Below the pieces are notes generated by a model. The model was not told the DNA's origin. It worked only from the letters and a program-made list of their open reading frames with translations, and made no database searches. Below, piece by piece: positions 8,834 through 18,452 of a stretch of DNA of 64,000 nucleotides. The DNA is from Bosea sp. ANAM02. GTDB taxonomy: Bacteria > Pseudomonadota > Alphaproteobacteria > Rhizobiales > Beijerinckiaceae. The position numbers and the translations under genes are program-made. Numbering within the stretch: the first letter of the stretch is position 1; every line of letters starts with the position of its first letter. The DNA is taken from NCBI RefSeq assembly GCF_011764485.1, contig NZ_AP022849.1, positions 558,001 to 622,000 of the forward strand, read 5' to 3'.

Positions 8834-9088
8834 TTAAAGCCTGAAACCAGACGGGGCGGCTGGAACCAGATCAGCCGCACGCTCGCGCCCGGCCTCGGTC
8901 AGCGCGCCTTCAGCATCGATCCAGCCGCGCTGGCGCAGCGCACGCTCGGTCTGGCCGGCTCCGCCGTACATGGAGCGTCCGCTCAGGTGTCCCCAGGCCG
9001 GCCGCCCCTGATAGAGGTTGATAAGGACCCGAGCCATCGCCGGCGAGCAGCGCTCGGGCTTCGGCGGGTTGTTGCTCTGCTCAGTCAT
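8834..9088 (-). CDS. small protein of the HerA operon
   Basis: This 84-residue protein has a start (ATG at 9088) that overlaps the HerA-like gene's stop as ATGA, a translational-coupling arrangement. The segment MARVLINLYQGRPAWGHL followed by ALRQRGWIDAEGALTEAGRE looks like a winged-helix-type small domain (ALxxRGWI-x-LTEAG). It may therefore be a DNA-binding accessory protein. This is based on pattern only. Confidence 0.5.
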   Translation of the reverse strand: MTEQSNNPPKPERCSPAMARVLINLYQGRPAWGHLSGRSMYGGAGQTERALRQRGWIDAEGALTEAGRERAADLVPAAPSGFRL

Positions 9089-10608
9089 GCTGCCCCCGCC
9101 ATCGCACGCGCCGGACCGGCTGGATTGCCGGGCTTGGTCTCCCATCCGAAATCCGGAAGCGCGATGATACGCTGGCCCTTCATATCCTTGCGAACCGTGA
9201 TGAAGGCACCCTGTTCCAGCTGCTGCACCCGAGAGCGCGCGCGACCAGCGGAATGGCTACCACAAACGCGGGCGAGATCCGCATCGGTCGGGCAGCTTTC
9301 CCCGTCCGAGGCCGCCTTCACGAGCGTCAGATAGATAGACTGCAGCTCCTCAGGCACCTCGCTTGTCGCGAAGGTGATCGCCCGCTCCATGTCGGGGTTC
9401 TCGGTAGCCGAGCCATCGATTCCAGCACGCGCCACCGTCAATAGCTTCCTGAAGGCGCCGAGATCTGGCTTCGGCCCCGCGACCTTCTGAATGCGGCAGT
9501 GCACGAGGAAATCCTGGTAGAGGACACCTTCAGCCTTAAACGAGGCGTCCGTTTCACCCATGATGGTGGCCAGGATGTTCCGCAGCGCGACTTCACGAGC
9601 CGCGTTATCGACCTGGCTGACCTCATCCACTGCTTCCCCGTCGCCAGCTTCCTCGACCTTGGTCTCCCGCTCGACAGCGGCCAGCAGATCGTCCGTGGAC
9701 TGGGCCGGCGGCGGCGGCCGGCGAGCAACCCGCGGCGCCGGGGTAGGCAGGGCAGCCAGAATGAGATCCCGCGCCTCATCGCCCATCGGAACCGGCGGCG
9801 GGGTAAGCTTCGGCGTCGATCCCCGTGCATGGGTTTCGACCGATCCAATGCGGATCGGCAGCGGCTTGCGCGAAAGCGCGGGACCCAGGGCCACGAATTG
9901 GCCTTTCTGCAGCTCGCGGAACATCTCCGCCTGCCGGCGATCGAGACCGAGGAGGTCGGCGGCTCGCGCCATGTCGATATCGAGGAAAGTGCGGCCCATG
10001 AGGAAGTTCGAGGCCTCCGCCGCGACGTTCTTGGCGAGCTTGGCAAGCCGCTGCGTTGCAATCACGCCGGCAAGGCCGCGCTTGCGGCCGCGGCACATCA
10101 GGTTCGTCATCGCACCCAGCGATATCTTTCGAGCTTCATCAGAGACCTCGCCAGCGGCCGCCGGCGCGAACAGCTGCGCCTCGTCGACGATTACGAGCGC
10201 TGGATACCAGAGCTCGCGGGGAGCGTCGAAGAGCGCGTTGAGAAAGACCGCCGCGGCCTTCATCTGCATGTCGACTTCCAGCTGATCGAGGTTGAGCACG
10301 CAGGAGACGCGATGCTCGCGGATACGACCAGCAATCGCTTCGAGCTCGGCTTCGGAGCGATTGGCGTCGACGACGAGGTGCCCATAGCGGTCCGAAAGCG
10401 AGGTGAAATCGCCCTCGGGGTCAATGATGACCTGCTGCACATGGGGCGCGCTCTGCTCCAGCAAGCGGCGCAGGAGATGAGACTTGCCGGACCCGGAATT
10501 GCCCTGGACGAGCAGGCGGGTCGCCAGCAGCTCCTCGATATCGATCGTGGCCGGTCCTGAAGCGACGCCAGCGGCACTGCTCACGCCGAGCTCGACAGCA
10601 ATTGTCAT
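9085..10608 (-). CDS. HerA-like ATPase (DUF87 type)
   Basis: This 507-residue protein has Walker A QGNSGSGKSHLLRRLLEQ near residue 42, a DPEGDFTSL segment, Walker B ALVIVDEAQLF, and VIATQRLAKLAKNVAAEA with an arginine-finger-like downstream region (FLMGRTF). This matches HerA/FtsK-like hexameric DNA translocases. A Pro/Ala-rich linker (about residues 285-320) leads to a C-terminal domain ending in a winged-helix-like AGRARSRVQQLEQGAFI. The ATG at 10608 is preceded by GAGGGTTGG; the upstream in-frame region looks non-coding. It heads an operon of small hypotheticals. HerA normally partners a NurA or other nuclease; none is adjacent, though the AddAB-like pair is about 4.5 kb away. Confidence 0.8.
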   Translation of the reverse strand: MTIAVELGVSSAAGVASGPATIDIEELLATRLLVQGNSGSGKSHLLRRLLEQSAPHVQQVIIDPEGDFTSLSDRYGHLVVDANRSEAELEAIAGRIREHRVSCVLNLDQLEVDMQMKAAAVFLNALFDAPRELWYPALVIVDEAQLFAPAAAGEVSDEARKISLGAMTNLMCRGRKRGLAGVIATQRLAKLAKNVAAEASNFLMGRTFLDIDMARAADLLGLDRRQAEMFRELQKGQFVALGPALSRKPLPIRIGSVETHARGSTPKLTPPPVPMGDEARDLILAALPTPAPRVARRPPPPAQSTDDLLAAVERETKVEEAGDGEAVDEVSQVDNAAREVALRNILATIMGETDASFKAEGVLYQDFLVHCRIQKVAGPKPDLGAFRKLLTVARAGIDGSATENPDMERAITFATSEVPEELQSIYLTLVKAASDGESCPTDADLARVCGSHSAGRARSRVQQLEQGAFITVRKDMKGQRIIALPDFGWETKPGNPAGPARAMAGAA

Positions 10609-10804
10609 TCCAACCCTCGAATTCACTACCACACCTTGATGGAAGGGATTGGCACCTCGGATCAAGGACCGCGCCACTGCTCGTCCACCGAATCCATGTG
10701 CTGAAGGAAGATTGCTGGCACGGTGGAAAGGATCGAGCGAAAAGAGCTTCGAAGATGTCTCTTGCAAACGCTGGCTGTAGTCTGGTCGAAAGGAGTCTCT
10801 CTCG

Positions 10805-11941
10805 ATGGCCGTCGTCAGCGTTGCCTACCAAGTGCCGATCACCTTCGTCCCGCAAGGGTCGAGGAAGCCGCGCACCGAGATGTTCAGCCGGTCGATCGAG
10901 GTGGAGGTGCCGGAGGTTCCCAGCCCCGACAATGCCGAGGCTATCAACGTCAAGCTCAACTTCCCGAACGTTCCTCAGAGGCGCTTCTGGTGGGTTCCTG
11001 AGGCCGTAGCGCAGGCCCACCGGGACGAGATTCGGCGCGTCGGCCACGGAGGGCGGCTCTGGGCCGACTGCGCCCGTGAGGCGCATCACAATTTTATCGA
11101 GATCTCCAATGCGCGGATTGCCGACGGCGTGGATCTCGCGGGTGTGAACGGAACAAACTTCGCTGAGCGTTATTGGCCCCAATCCCCCGATGCCCTGCCG
11201 GAACGCGGGTTTCTCGCGAGAATGCCCGGCAATCCCAGAGAGGTCCTGTCGATCAACCTGGAAGGGCGCGCCCGGAATCCAGCAGGAAAAACGGATGGGC
11301 CTCGTGGCCCCTGCCGGATCATCACCAGCCTCGATGACGATCGCCAGGCACGAGCTCGGAGGTTCGTGGAAGAGAACCTCATGGTTGTCGACGGGAAGCT
11401 CCACATCGCTACGAATCCGCCCGCCTTTGCCGGCCGCCGCGCCTGGCGCAACGGGATTTCCACCACCCAGCGCGAGGCAAGTCCAGGACCTGCCCTCGTT
11501 CACTTCCGAGCTGACGATGAGGAGGCGTTCATCGCTTACATGAAGCGGTACGGAACGGCCGAAGAGTCCTTTCAAGACCACTTCTTTGCCCACTTGCCGG
11601 GCGAAATGACTCCTGCATATCTCGACATCGATCGGGTCGATCTCGCCATCGAGAGTCTGAAGATGGCTCTGCCGAGCTTCTCCAAGGGGTTCAGCGACCT
11701 CCCAGACGAAAGCATCGATCGATGGATCGAGCTTCGGCATGCAGCCGCCACCTGGAAGAACGCCAAGGGTGACCCCGCTGCGATCCTCGCGGCGGTCGAA
11801 GCCTTCCACTCAAGCATCCCGCGCGAGATCAACAGCGTCACCAGAATGTCGAACATGCAGTTCGACGCGTTTTTGAGAATGATGAAGACGTTTGATCTCT
11901 CGAACCGCCCCGTCCTCGAGGCGCCTTCGCCGGCGCTTTAA
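10805..11941 (+). CDS. unrecognised protein, tandem paralogue family member 1
   Basis: This 378-residue protein is the first of four tandem homologues. Family blocks visible here are an N-terminal strand pair ending VEVPEVPS (about 35-42), LWADCARE (about 85), FVEENLMVVDGKLHIAT (about 187-203), FSDLPDESIDRWIELRHAAATW (about 296-317) and a C-terminal FDLSNRP. There is no signal peptide or membrane segment. AAAGGAG precedes the ATG. It is separated by 30 bp from the next member. I recognise no domain, and nothing in the residues suggests catalysis. Confidence 0.7.
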   Translation: MAVVSVAYQVPITFVPQGSRKPRTEMFSRSIEVEVPEVPSPDNAEAINVKLNFPNVPQRRFWWVPEAVAQAHRDEIRRVGHGGRLWADCAREAHHNFIEISNARIADGVDLAGVNGTNFAERYWPQSPDALPERGFLARMPGNPREVLSINLEGRARNPAGKTDGPRGPCRIITSLDDDRQARARRFVEENLMVVDGKLHIATNPPAFAGRRAWRNGISTTQREASPGPALVHFRADDEEAFIAYMKRYGTAEESFQDHFFAHLPGEMTPAYLDIDRVDLAIESLKMALPSFSKGFSDLPDESIDRWIELRHAAATWKNAKGDPAAILAAVEAFHSSIPREINSVTRMSNMQFDAFLRMMKTFDLSNRPVLEAPSPAL

Positions 11942-11972
11942 ACGTTCCTATGCCCGATCGAGGATCTCGACC

Positions 11973-13142
11973 GTGAAATTCAGCCTTTCCACGCCCTACA
12001 CCCTGGAATATCGGACGCCAAAATCACGCCTGTCGCGCACCGTTACGCTGGCGGACCGTTTCGACGTCGAGATCCCGGAAATTACTCGCTTCGATGAGGA
12101 CGAGGCCTTCCGCGCGCGGTTCGTGCCTTATGACCGGTACCAGCAGCAGCGCGAGCGCTATCTCAATCGCGAGAAAAAGCAGATTGCGCTCCTCAACAAC
12201 GACATGCATCTGCGCGGATTCGACGGAAAGCTTTGGGCCGATTGCGCGAGCGACAGCCGGACACAGATGCCTGACCTGCTTGCCGACGTCCTTCGGCTCG
12301 GAGACGAACGCTACTACGGCAGCGATTTTCCCAGCCGCATCATCAAGGACCACGTCTCCAAGAACGGACGCGCCCACCCCGCCGGCGGTTTTCTGCACTG
12401 GCTCGATACGCACGAGGACAACAACCGCCGCAAGCGCGTCCTGATCCTGCGCAGTGACGGCGCAGCCACCATCGAAGGCGCGGAATACACCCGCCCCGAC
12501 AACATCGCCGAGATCATCGACGACCAACGCGACCGCGTTCGCGAGGAGGTCACCGACTACGCGCAGAAGAACTTTGTCATTCAGGACGGCCGGCTGTTTG
12601 CCGCTACGCCGCCTCCGGTTTGGATGGTGGGCGCCGAGCCCAATTGCGTCTATCGTAGCGCCCTGCGAGCAGCGAAGCCGATGCCAGGCCGGGTCCTGTT
12701 CCGCATCGATGACAAGGCCGGCTTCGAGGCGATCATCCCGCATATTTCGGCAGCAAAACACTACACGCCGTTCTACGAGGATGTGGAGATCTTTGCGGCC
12801 GATCGCTCCTATCTGGCGATCGACCAGGTGCATTTCGCGATCGAGGGGCTGAAGGGAAAGCTCACCCTCGCGGCCACGGGCTTCTCTGACCTTCCGGACG
12901 AGACGCTCCATCTCTGGAAGGCGTTTCGCCGAGCGATCAACGCCTGGGACCCGATCGACGCAGATCCAGGGAAAATCCACGAGCTTGGGAAGAGCTTCAT
13001 CGAGGCCGTCCCAAAGACCAACAACGTCAAAACCGCACTCGGCCCTGACTTCAAGGCCTTCTGCGCCCTCATGCCGATGCTCGATCTCAGGCCTCGGATC
13101 AAGCCGGAGGATGATCCGGAACTCGCCAACCTGACGCTTTGA
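11973..13142 (+). CDS. unrecognised protein, tandem paralogue family member 2
   Basis: This 389-residue protein carries the family blocks VEIPEIT (near 30-36), LWADCASDS (about 87), YAQKNFVIQDGRLFA (about 197-210) and FSDLPDETLHLWKAFRRA (about 304-321). It ends LRPRIKPEDDPELANLTL, a terminal motif shared with members 3 and 4. I chose the GTG at 11973 because the conserved N-terminal strand (VKFSLSTPY) begins there and an AGGA-type site precedes it; in-frame sequence upstream is Arg-rich and overlaps the previous gene. No function is recognised. Confidence 0.7.
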   Translation: MKFSLSTPYTLEYRTPKSRLSRTVTLADRFDVEIPEITRFDEDEAFRARFVPYDRYQQQRERYLNREKKQIALLNNDMHLRGFDGKLWADCASDSRTQMPDLLADVLRLGDERYYGSDFPSRIIKDHVSKNGRAHPAGGFLHWLDTHEDNNRRKRVLILRSDGAATIEGAEYTRPDNIAEIIDDQRDRVREEVTDYAQKNFVIQDGRLFAATPPPVWMVGAEPNCVYRSALRAAKPMPGRVLFRIDDKAGFEAIIPHISAAKHYTPFYEDVEIFAADRSYLAIDQVHFAIEGLKGKLTLAATGFSDLPDETLHLWKAFRRAINAWDPIDADPGKIHELGKSFIEAVPKTNNVKTALGPDFKAFCALMPMLDLRPRIKPEDDPELANLTL

Positions 13143-13152
13143 GACCGACCCG

Positions 13153-14346
13153 ATGAAGTTCTCCGTCGCGTTCGAATACCCCGTCCGATACATCCCTCGC
13201 GGCGCCCGCAAGCCTCGCGAAGAGATCCTCTACGCGACCAGCGAGATCGATATCCGGGAGCTCAATGGTGGCTTCCACTCGCCTGATGCATTCGTCGCCA
13301 GGAACCCTACGGAGAATGCCCTCAAGGTCTACCGCGAGCGCGCTGAGCAACAGAACCTCGTCGACTGCCTTGGTCGGCTGAGTGGGGGCATCCATCTCCG
13401 GGGCCATGATGGCGCGCTGTGGGAAGACACCTGGCGCACCGCGTCCGAACGCTTCTTCGATATTGACGGCCCGCAGCTGCGCGAGGGCGGAGACATCTAC
13501 CGAGACCCCGACTTCGAGCGTCGCATCCGTCTTTACAGCTCGCCCCGTCCAGATAGCGAACCGCAGGCCGGCGCGATCCATTGGCGGCGCTGGGGCCCAA
13601 GGCAGGATGCACGCGCAGACTTGATCGTCCTACGCCAGGCCGATGAAGCCCGCATGCCGGGGCGCTCGAAGGATCTGGAGCGCCCGCTGAAGGAGATGAT
13701 CTCCAGCGGCCTCGATGCGGCGCGCAGCGATGTCGGGACCTACGTCCAGAACCATTTCCTGTGGGCTCACGGAAGCCTTCATATGAAGGTCCCCCCACCG
13801 GCTCGCTCCTTCAGCCGCGAGAACGGATGGTTCGCGATGAAGAACCACATTCGAGGATCAGATGCGCTCGCCAGTGGGGCCTATTTCCGCTTCGACGAGT
13901 ACGAGCAGGTTAAGCAGATGTCGGAGAAGTTCGCCGGACGTGCTCGCCAGGTCGCTGACTATCTTGGCGGAGATATCCAGGCGACGTCCGTCGACCCGGA
14001 CTACATGGCCATCGACAAGGTGGATCTGGGTATCAGGGCGTTGCGGCGCTCTCTGCATCGGCTTCACGACGGCTTCAGCGAGCTTCCGGACCGATGCCTC
14101 GAAAAATGGATGCAGTACCGGCGCCTGGCGGATTCCTGGTCGCCCGTAGAAGGGGATCCGCGCAAGATCATTGAGGCCTTCGTTGAGTTCCGGGACGCCA
14201 TCCCGCGACAGGAGAAGATCGGCAGCCTCGTCTTCGACCAGCTCTCGATGCAGTGTCTCCCTTTCCTGGAACAGGCGCCGACCCTCGACTTGCGAGAGCG
14301 GGTCCGGCCCGTCGACGACATCGAGCTTGCCGCGCTCTCGCTCTGA
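13153..14346 (+). CDS. unrecognised protein, tandem paralogue family member 3
   Basis: This 397-residue protein begins MKFSVAFEYPVRYIPRGARK, the clearest version of the family N-terminus (hydrophobic strand, then a basic RKPR segment also present in member 1). It has LWEDTWRT (about 89), YVQNHFLWAHGSLHMKV (about 197-213) and FSELPDRCLEKWMQYRRLA (about 308). The C-terminal LRERVRPVDDIELAALSL is nearly the same as in member 4. It starts 10 bp after the previous stop, so members 2 and 3 are probably in one transcript. Confidence 0.7.
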   Translation: MKFSVAFEYPVRYIPRGARKPREEILYATSEIDIRELNGGFHSPDAFVARNPTENALKVYRERAEQQNLVDCLGRLSGGIHLRGHDGALWEDTWRTASERFFDIDGPQLREGGDIYRDPDFERRIRLYSSPRPDSEPQAGAIHWRRWGPRQDARADLIVLRQADEARMPGRSKDLERPLKEMISSGLDAARSDVGTYVQNHFLWAHGSLHMKVPPPARSFSRENGWFAMKNHIRGSDALASGAYFRFDEYEQVKQMSEKFAGRARQVADYLGGDIQATSVDPDYMAIDKVDLGIRALRRSLHRLHDGFSELPDRCLEKWMQYRRLADSWSPVEGDPRKIIEAFVEFRDAIPRQEKIGSLVFDQLSMQCLPFLEQAPTLDLRERVRPVDDIELAALSL

Positions 14347-14362
14347 AGGCTAATCGGGCGGC

Positions 14363-15517
14363 ATGAAGGTTCACGTCACGATCGAGTCACCCGTCACGCA
14401 TGTAGCAGCTCGCGCACGCTTCGAGCGGACGGACCTGGTGGTCGACCCTATCGAGGTGGAGATTGCGGAGATATCGGCGAGCGACGCCACCCCTGCGCTG
14501 TTTGCGGAAATCACACCCGACGGCCGACAGCATGAAGATCGACAGGCGATCGACATGTTCGGGAAGGACCCGCGCTTGCCAGTCGTCTCGAACAGCATCG
14601 AACTTAAGGGATATGGCGGCGCGCTCTGGGTTGATGCCGCACGCGACAGTCGAGAGCGTTACCCGGATCTCGCTGCCAACAGGCTGCGCGGTAAGGACGC
14701 TCCAGAGCTTATAAGCTACGTCAGCGAGGACGGGGCCTCGCTCCCGCCTGGTGGTCTCCTCCACTGGCTTGACGAACACGCAGCCCATCAGCTGCGGAGG
14801 AAAGAACTGATCGTCCTTTCCGTCGATGGCCCGGCTGCGATGCCCGGCAATGTGCTGCGTGAGCCCGTAAACGTCCGTGAGATGATCCGCGATGATCGCG
14901 AACTGAACCGCGCGACGATGGAGCACTATGTACGCGACAACTTCCTGATCATTGATGGTCGGTTGCACACCCGAACGGCGCCCCCAGGCTACTGGGTCGC
15001 GAAAGAACTCCGCGACGTAGCTGTGGGTGTCGAGAGAAAGGCCGCCCCCTTTCCGGGGCGTGTCTGGTTTCCGCTCACAGACACAGAAGCCTTCGAGGCT
15101 TTCACCTCCGAGCTGCAAGGCCGCGGCCATCGAAACATCCTGGCGATGGCTCCGGTGGAGATCCACCACGCTGAGCCGGAACTCCTGGCGCTGGACCAAG
15201 TCCATCTCGGATACGCTGCTCTGCGCTATGGCATCGCAGGCTGCGGATCGAGCTTCGGCAATCTGCCTGACGATGCTCTCCTGTGCTGGATGGAGCTGCG
15301 GAGGGAAGCTCGACGCTGGTCAGCCGTCGATGGGCATGCCCAGCCGCTCTACGACCTACTGGAAAGGCTTGGAGGGCTAATCCCCCGGGATGCCAAAGAA
15401 GCGAACGAGGTCTTCGGCGTTCACGCCCATGCGTTGATGGCGCAATCCAAATCGCTCGACCTCCGGGAGCGTGTTGCACCCGAAGACGACCCCGAGCTCG
15501 CCGGGCTCCAGATCTAG
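14363..15517 (+). CDS. unrecognised protein, tandem paralogue family member 4
   Basis: This 384-residue protein has the family blocks VEIAEISASDATPALF (about 33-48), LWVDAARDSRERY (about 88), YVRDNFLIIDGRLHTRT (about 190-206) and LPDDALLCWMELRREARRW. It ends LRERVAPEDDPELAGLQI. Its stop overlaps that of the convergent gene at 15514-16581 by 4 bases. It is the closest full-length relative of member 3 by eye. Function unknown. Confidence 0.7.
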   Translation: MKVHVTIESPVTHVAARARFERTDLVVDPIEVEIAEISASDATPALFAEITPDGRQHEDRQAIDMFGKDPRLPVVSNSIELKGYGGALWVDAARDSRERYPDLAANRLRGKDAPELISYVSEDGASLPPGGLLHWLDEHAAHQLRRKELIVLSVDGPAAMPGNVLREPVNVREMIRDDRELNRATMEHYVRDNFLIIDGRLHTRTAPPGYWVAKELRDVAVGVERKAAPFPGRVWFPLTDTEAFEAFTSELQGRGHRNILAMAPVEIHHAEPELLALDQVHLGYAALRYGIAGCGSSFGNLPDDALLCWMELRREARRWSAVDGHAQPLYDLLERLGGLIPRDAKEANEVFGVHAHALMAQSKSLDLRERVAPEDDPELAGLQI

Positions 15518-16581
15518 CGCATTCCGGTAGGCTTCACGCCGACCGCCCGAATGAGCTGATTCACGCTCTCCATAGCGGTGTCAGTGATCAACGGCGTCAA
15601 CGGCGGCCGGGTTGCCGGCGACCGGCTATTACCCATCGCCTGTGCCATGCCAGGGCTCATCATCAGGTCGATCATCTCTTCGCGGGCGCGGTTCATCTGG
15701 TCATACAGACCTGAGCCAGACCGGTAGTTGATGGCGAACTCGGCGTGGTGAGGGAACAGGCACCCGATCCCGGCAATCTCAAGCAATCGCCCGTGCTGAT
15801 CCTCAAATTCCTTGAGCCGCTCGAAAAGAGCTCTCTGGCCGGCATCCATCGCCTCGACTGGGAGAAGCGCATCCACTTTGAAGACCCAGGTCGTGCCCTC
15901 CGCATCGATCGAAAATGGGCAGTCCAGCACCGGATGCTCGATCTCGCCGCTCGGAGTGATTTCCCGCGCCGTCGATTTGCAGCAGGCCGCTCCATCCTGG
16001 CCACCGTAATCGTTGCGAACCTCCCCGAAGACCAGGCCGTCGCGCAGCGCGGTGGCCAGCCTACGCTCCGGGAAGTGGGACGCCGGCAAAAGCATAAATC
16101 CCATGAGCCCCATGACGCGGTTCGCTGCCGACCACGAACCGGGCGCGGCCGAATTAATCGCTCGCCGCTTGTGGAGCAGCCGCTCCGCGATCGGGATGTC
16201 ACCAATCATGGGCGAGGAGGCATGCATCGCGATGTGACGGTCCCGATGAAAAATATGCGATGCGAACTTGACGATGGCGACGTTGGCGTCCGGGAAGGCC
16301 GAAATCGACCCGAGCTCAAGAGACTCCCGGAAATTCCTTGGCGAGTGGGGGCGCGGCGAACGCGATCGAAGCGCGTACAGCAGCGTGGGATTCTCCGAAA
16401 GAGATGTCTGAAGCTCGTCGAGTTTTCGACGGAGCCGAAAGCCTTCTATCGGCTGCCCAGCGCGCAGAATCGCGTCTGCCGCCGCAGCGAGCTCATCGTC
16501 GCAAACGCGCATGACGTCGGGAACCCCGACGATGCCTGCGACAGGCACCTTGCCGTTGTCGTCGTTACGACGGCCGATCAC
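15514..16581 (-). CDS. hypothetical protein
   Basis: This 355-residue soluble protein has no recognised motif. The central part has several charged helices, the cysteine-containing GAACCKSTAR, and a hydrophobic patch NRVMGLMGFMLLPASHF. The C-terminus contains a Met-rich MIDLMMSPGMAQAMG segment and a Pro-rich stretch. It is convergent with the fourth tandem paralogue. No function is assigned. Confidence 0.55.
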   Translation of the reverse strand: MIGRRNDDNGKVPVAGIVGVPDVMRVCDDELAAAADAILRAGQPIEGFRLRRKLDELQTSLSENPTLLYALRSRSPRPHSPRNFRESLELGSISAFPDANVAIVKFASHIFHRDRHIAMHASSPMIGDIPIAERLLHKRRAINSAAPGSWSAANRVMGLMGFMLLPASHFPERRLATALRDGLVFGEVRNDYGGQDGAACCKSTAREITPSGEIEHPVLDCPFSIDAEGTTWVFKVDALLPVEAMDAGQRALFERLKEFEDQHGRLLEIAGIGCLFPHHAEFAINYRSGSGLYDQMNRAREEMIDLMMSPGMAQAMGNSRSPATRPPLTPLITDTAMESVNQLIRAVGVKPTGMR

Positions 16582-17014
16582 CGATTTCCCCTTTGGCGAT
16601 TCTTGTAGACATCACATTTTCTTCTTCGGAATATGCGTCACGGCGTGCGTCACTCACATATGTTAAAGTCCAGCGCCTCCAGGATCCGACTATCAGTACG
16701 CGCTCTATTCAAAGAGGTTCCAACAGGAACCAACCTAATTTTTCGTCGGCGTACAGATAGCTGCGTGAATTATCAACAGCTTATGACCGCCATCCATTGA
16801 ATGGAGGCGTTTCTCCAGAGAGGTTCTAAACTGACCTTCCCGATAGTTAATATGAAGTGTGACGCAAGTGCTGGCGCGCGTCGACACACAACTGCGGGAT
16901 TCCACTAGCAAAGCCGCAGCGCGTTCGCACACGCAGCAACCCATCGGCTTGGTAATTTGCGACTGCTCAGTGCAGAATCGCAGCGGGCCAGCATGTTGGA
17001 GTCGCCGCGTAATC
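16582..17014. other. intergenic region without an identified gene
   Basis: This 433 bp region separates the hypothetical minus-strand gene from the DUF4031 gene. It is lower in GC than its surroundings around 16660-16860. I see no convincing coding frame, RNA gene or long inverted repeat; short open frames here lack a ribosome-binding site. It presumably contains promoters for both divergent genes. Confidence 0.5.
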
Positions 17015-17341
17015 ATGACCGTCTATGTCGACGACATGGCAGCACGGTACGGCCGCATGATCATGTTTCATATGATCGCTGACACAGATCATGAACTCCA
17101 TGAGATGGCCGATCGGCTCGGTATCGCGCGCCGCTGGTTTCAGGGCGATCATTACGATGTGAGCAAAGGCGCCAGGGAGATGGCGCTTCGAAGTGGAGCG
17201 ATCGGGATCACTTTTCGCCAGCTTGGCTGCATGGTCGCCAACCGAAGGGATACGGGTAGCCTCGGCGACCCGATGACAGCGGTGGCGCTTCGGCGCCAAC
17301 TTCGCGCAGAAGCTCGGCACGCACATTCCCTTCCGTTGTAG
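17015..17341 (+). CDS. DUF4031 domain protein
   Basis: This 108-residue protein begins MTVYVDDMAARYGRMIMFHM and continues with LHEMADRLGIARRWFQ, then DHYDVSKGAREMALRSGAI and the C-terminal GCMVANRR. This is the full DUF4031 pattern (conserved HM...AD, W, H-Y-D). The domain is widespread in proteobacteria and phages and its activity is unknown. The ATG at 17015 is chosen at the domain start; an earlier in-frame start would add an unconserved region. It is a single gene between two divergent or convergent neighbours. Confidence 0.8.
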   Translation: MTVYVDDMAARYGRMIMFHMIADTDHELHEMADRLGIARRWFQGDHYDVSKGAREMALRSGAIGITFRQLGCMVANRRDTGSLGDPMTAVALRRQLRAEARHAHSLPL

Positions 17342-17437
17342 CTCGCGGCGGAGCTGAGGCCCTAGTCGGCGTGGCAACGGGGGGTAATGCCTCCTCGGGG
17401 TGCTTGTTCCAAAAATGTGCGGCGAAAAGCGCAGGTT

Positions 17438-18193
17438 CTACACCACCGGCGGCTGGGGAGATAAAGCCCGGTCTGGCGGGATCCGCACGCTTGCCTCTGC
17501 TTCAGAAATCCAGGCATCGAAATTGGACTGCCGGTCGCGCTTGTAGCTCACGATAACGGTCCGAGCGGGTCTCCCCCGCATCCAGGCCTGAAGATGCGAC
17601 ACGAGATCGATCTCCTCGGCTCCCTCGACAACAATGGCTCCGCTCTCGACCAGCACGATCTGGCTAGGCCCCACAGTCGCAACGGAGACGTCGGACGAGG
17701 CGATCCCGTCGATCTTCCCTTCGCAGTCCTCGATATAGCCGCCCTCGGGCCATGCCGGGGGCTCCAAAGCGAGGTAATCCAGCCAGTCGACACCCGCGAG
17801 CTTGAGCTTCCCCGCTCGCAGCTCCGCGGCGTTGTCAAAAGGCAGTTCCAGCTTCAGGCCGCGAGCCTTCGCCGCGTCGACCGCGGCCCCGACGTTCGCA
17901 AGCGGGATCGAGACAGCAGCTGCGATCGTGTTCCGGCGCTTCATGAAGTCGCGGGCGTATTCGAGGAAGTCGTAATGCCCAGGGATCTGGCACCCCTCTT
18001 CCGGGGCCCTGACCCAGCCCGAGAGCACGACGATCTCGTCGGCATCCTCAACCTGGTCCTCCCCAAGATCCTCGACCTCCACACCGCGGAACCGGAGGAG
18101 CCACTCATCAACCCAGCGCGATCCGTCTTCCGGCCAATAGCGAACGTCGGCCATAAAGGCCTTCCAGTCCGCCCCTGTCATCTTCAGCGCCAT
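17438..18193 (-). CDS. hypothetical protein
   Basis: This 251-residue acidic protein has an N-terminal segment (WKAFMADVRYWPEDGSRWVDEWLL), then a GHYDFLEYARDF region and a C-terminal Arg-containing tail. No domain is recognised. The ATG at 18193 lies one codon after a TTG; neither has a strong ribosome-binding site. It appears to be the last gene of a three-gene minus-strand group. Confidence 0.55.
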   Translation of the reverse strand: MALKMTGADWKAFMADVRYWPEDGSRWVDEWLLRFRGVEVEDLGEDQVEDADEIVVLSGWVRAPEEGCQIPGHYDFLEYARDFMKRRNTIAAAVSIPLANVGAAVDAAKARGLKLELPFDNAAELRAGKLKLAGVDWLDYLALEPPAWPEGGYIEDCEGKIDGIASSDVSVATVGPSQIVLVESGAIVVEGAEEIDLVSHLQAWMRGRPARTVIVSYKRDRQSNFDAWISEAEASVRIPPDRALSPQPPVV

Positions 18194-18215
18194 CAACCGA
18201 TTCCGCCTTCCTGCC

Positions 18216-18452
18216 CTACGATAACGTCACTCGTTGCTTGAGGCGAAGCCATAGCCTCTCTGGATCCCGGGCCCGGACTGGCCAGTGATGTCCGACGAGC
18301 TCCCTTGCGCTCCACCAGGTTCGCTCAAATCCTGTCGAGCCCTCTTGATACGCTTCCGGCCAGACCTCTCTGACCTTGGTCATCGCCGCTTCGAACCCGT
18401 AGACCAGGATCTTCGGCCCGAGCTCCTGATACCGGTCTCGCCGCGACGCCAT
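18216..18452 (-). CDS. small hypothetical protein
   Basis: This 78-residue protein starts at the ATG overlapping the previous stop (TAATG, 1-base overlap), so it is translationally coupled. It is basic, with a central FERTWWSARELVGHHWPVRA segment. The longer in-frame version starting at 18689 runs inside the upstream gene and is rejected. Function unknown. Confidence 0.5.
   Translation of the reverse strand: MASRRDRYQELGPKILVYGFEAAMTKVREVWPEAYQEGSTGFERTWWSARELVGHHWPVRARDPERLWLRLKQRVTLS

Noticed and set aside
12024..13211. A 395-residue minus-strand open frame over tandem paralogue member 2
   Set aside because: The plus-strand frame has the family motifs and Shine-Dalgarno-type spacing; the minus frame is Arg-rich noise.
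16735..17016. A 93-residue minus-strand open frame between the hypothetical gene and the DUF4031 gene
   Set aside because: It has no Shine-Dalgarno signal or domain, and its start overlaps the beginning of the DUF4031 gene.
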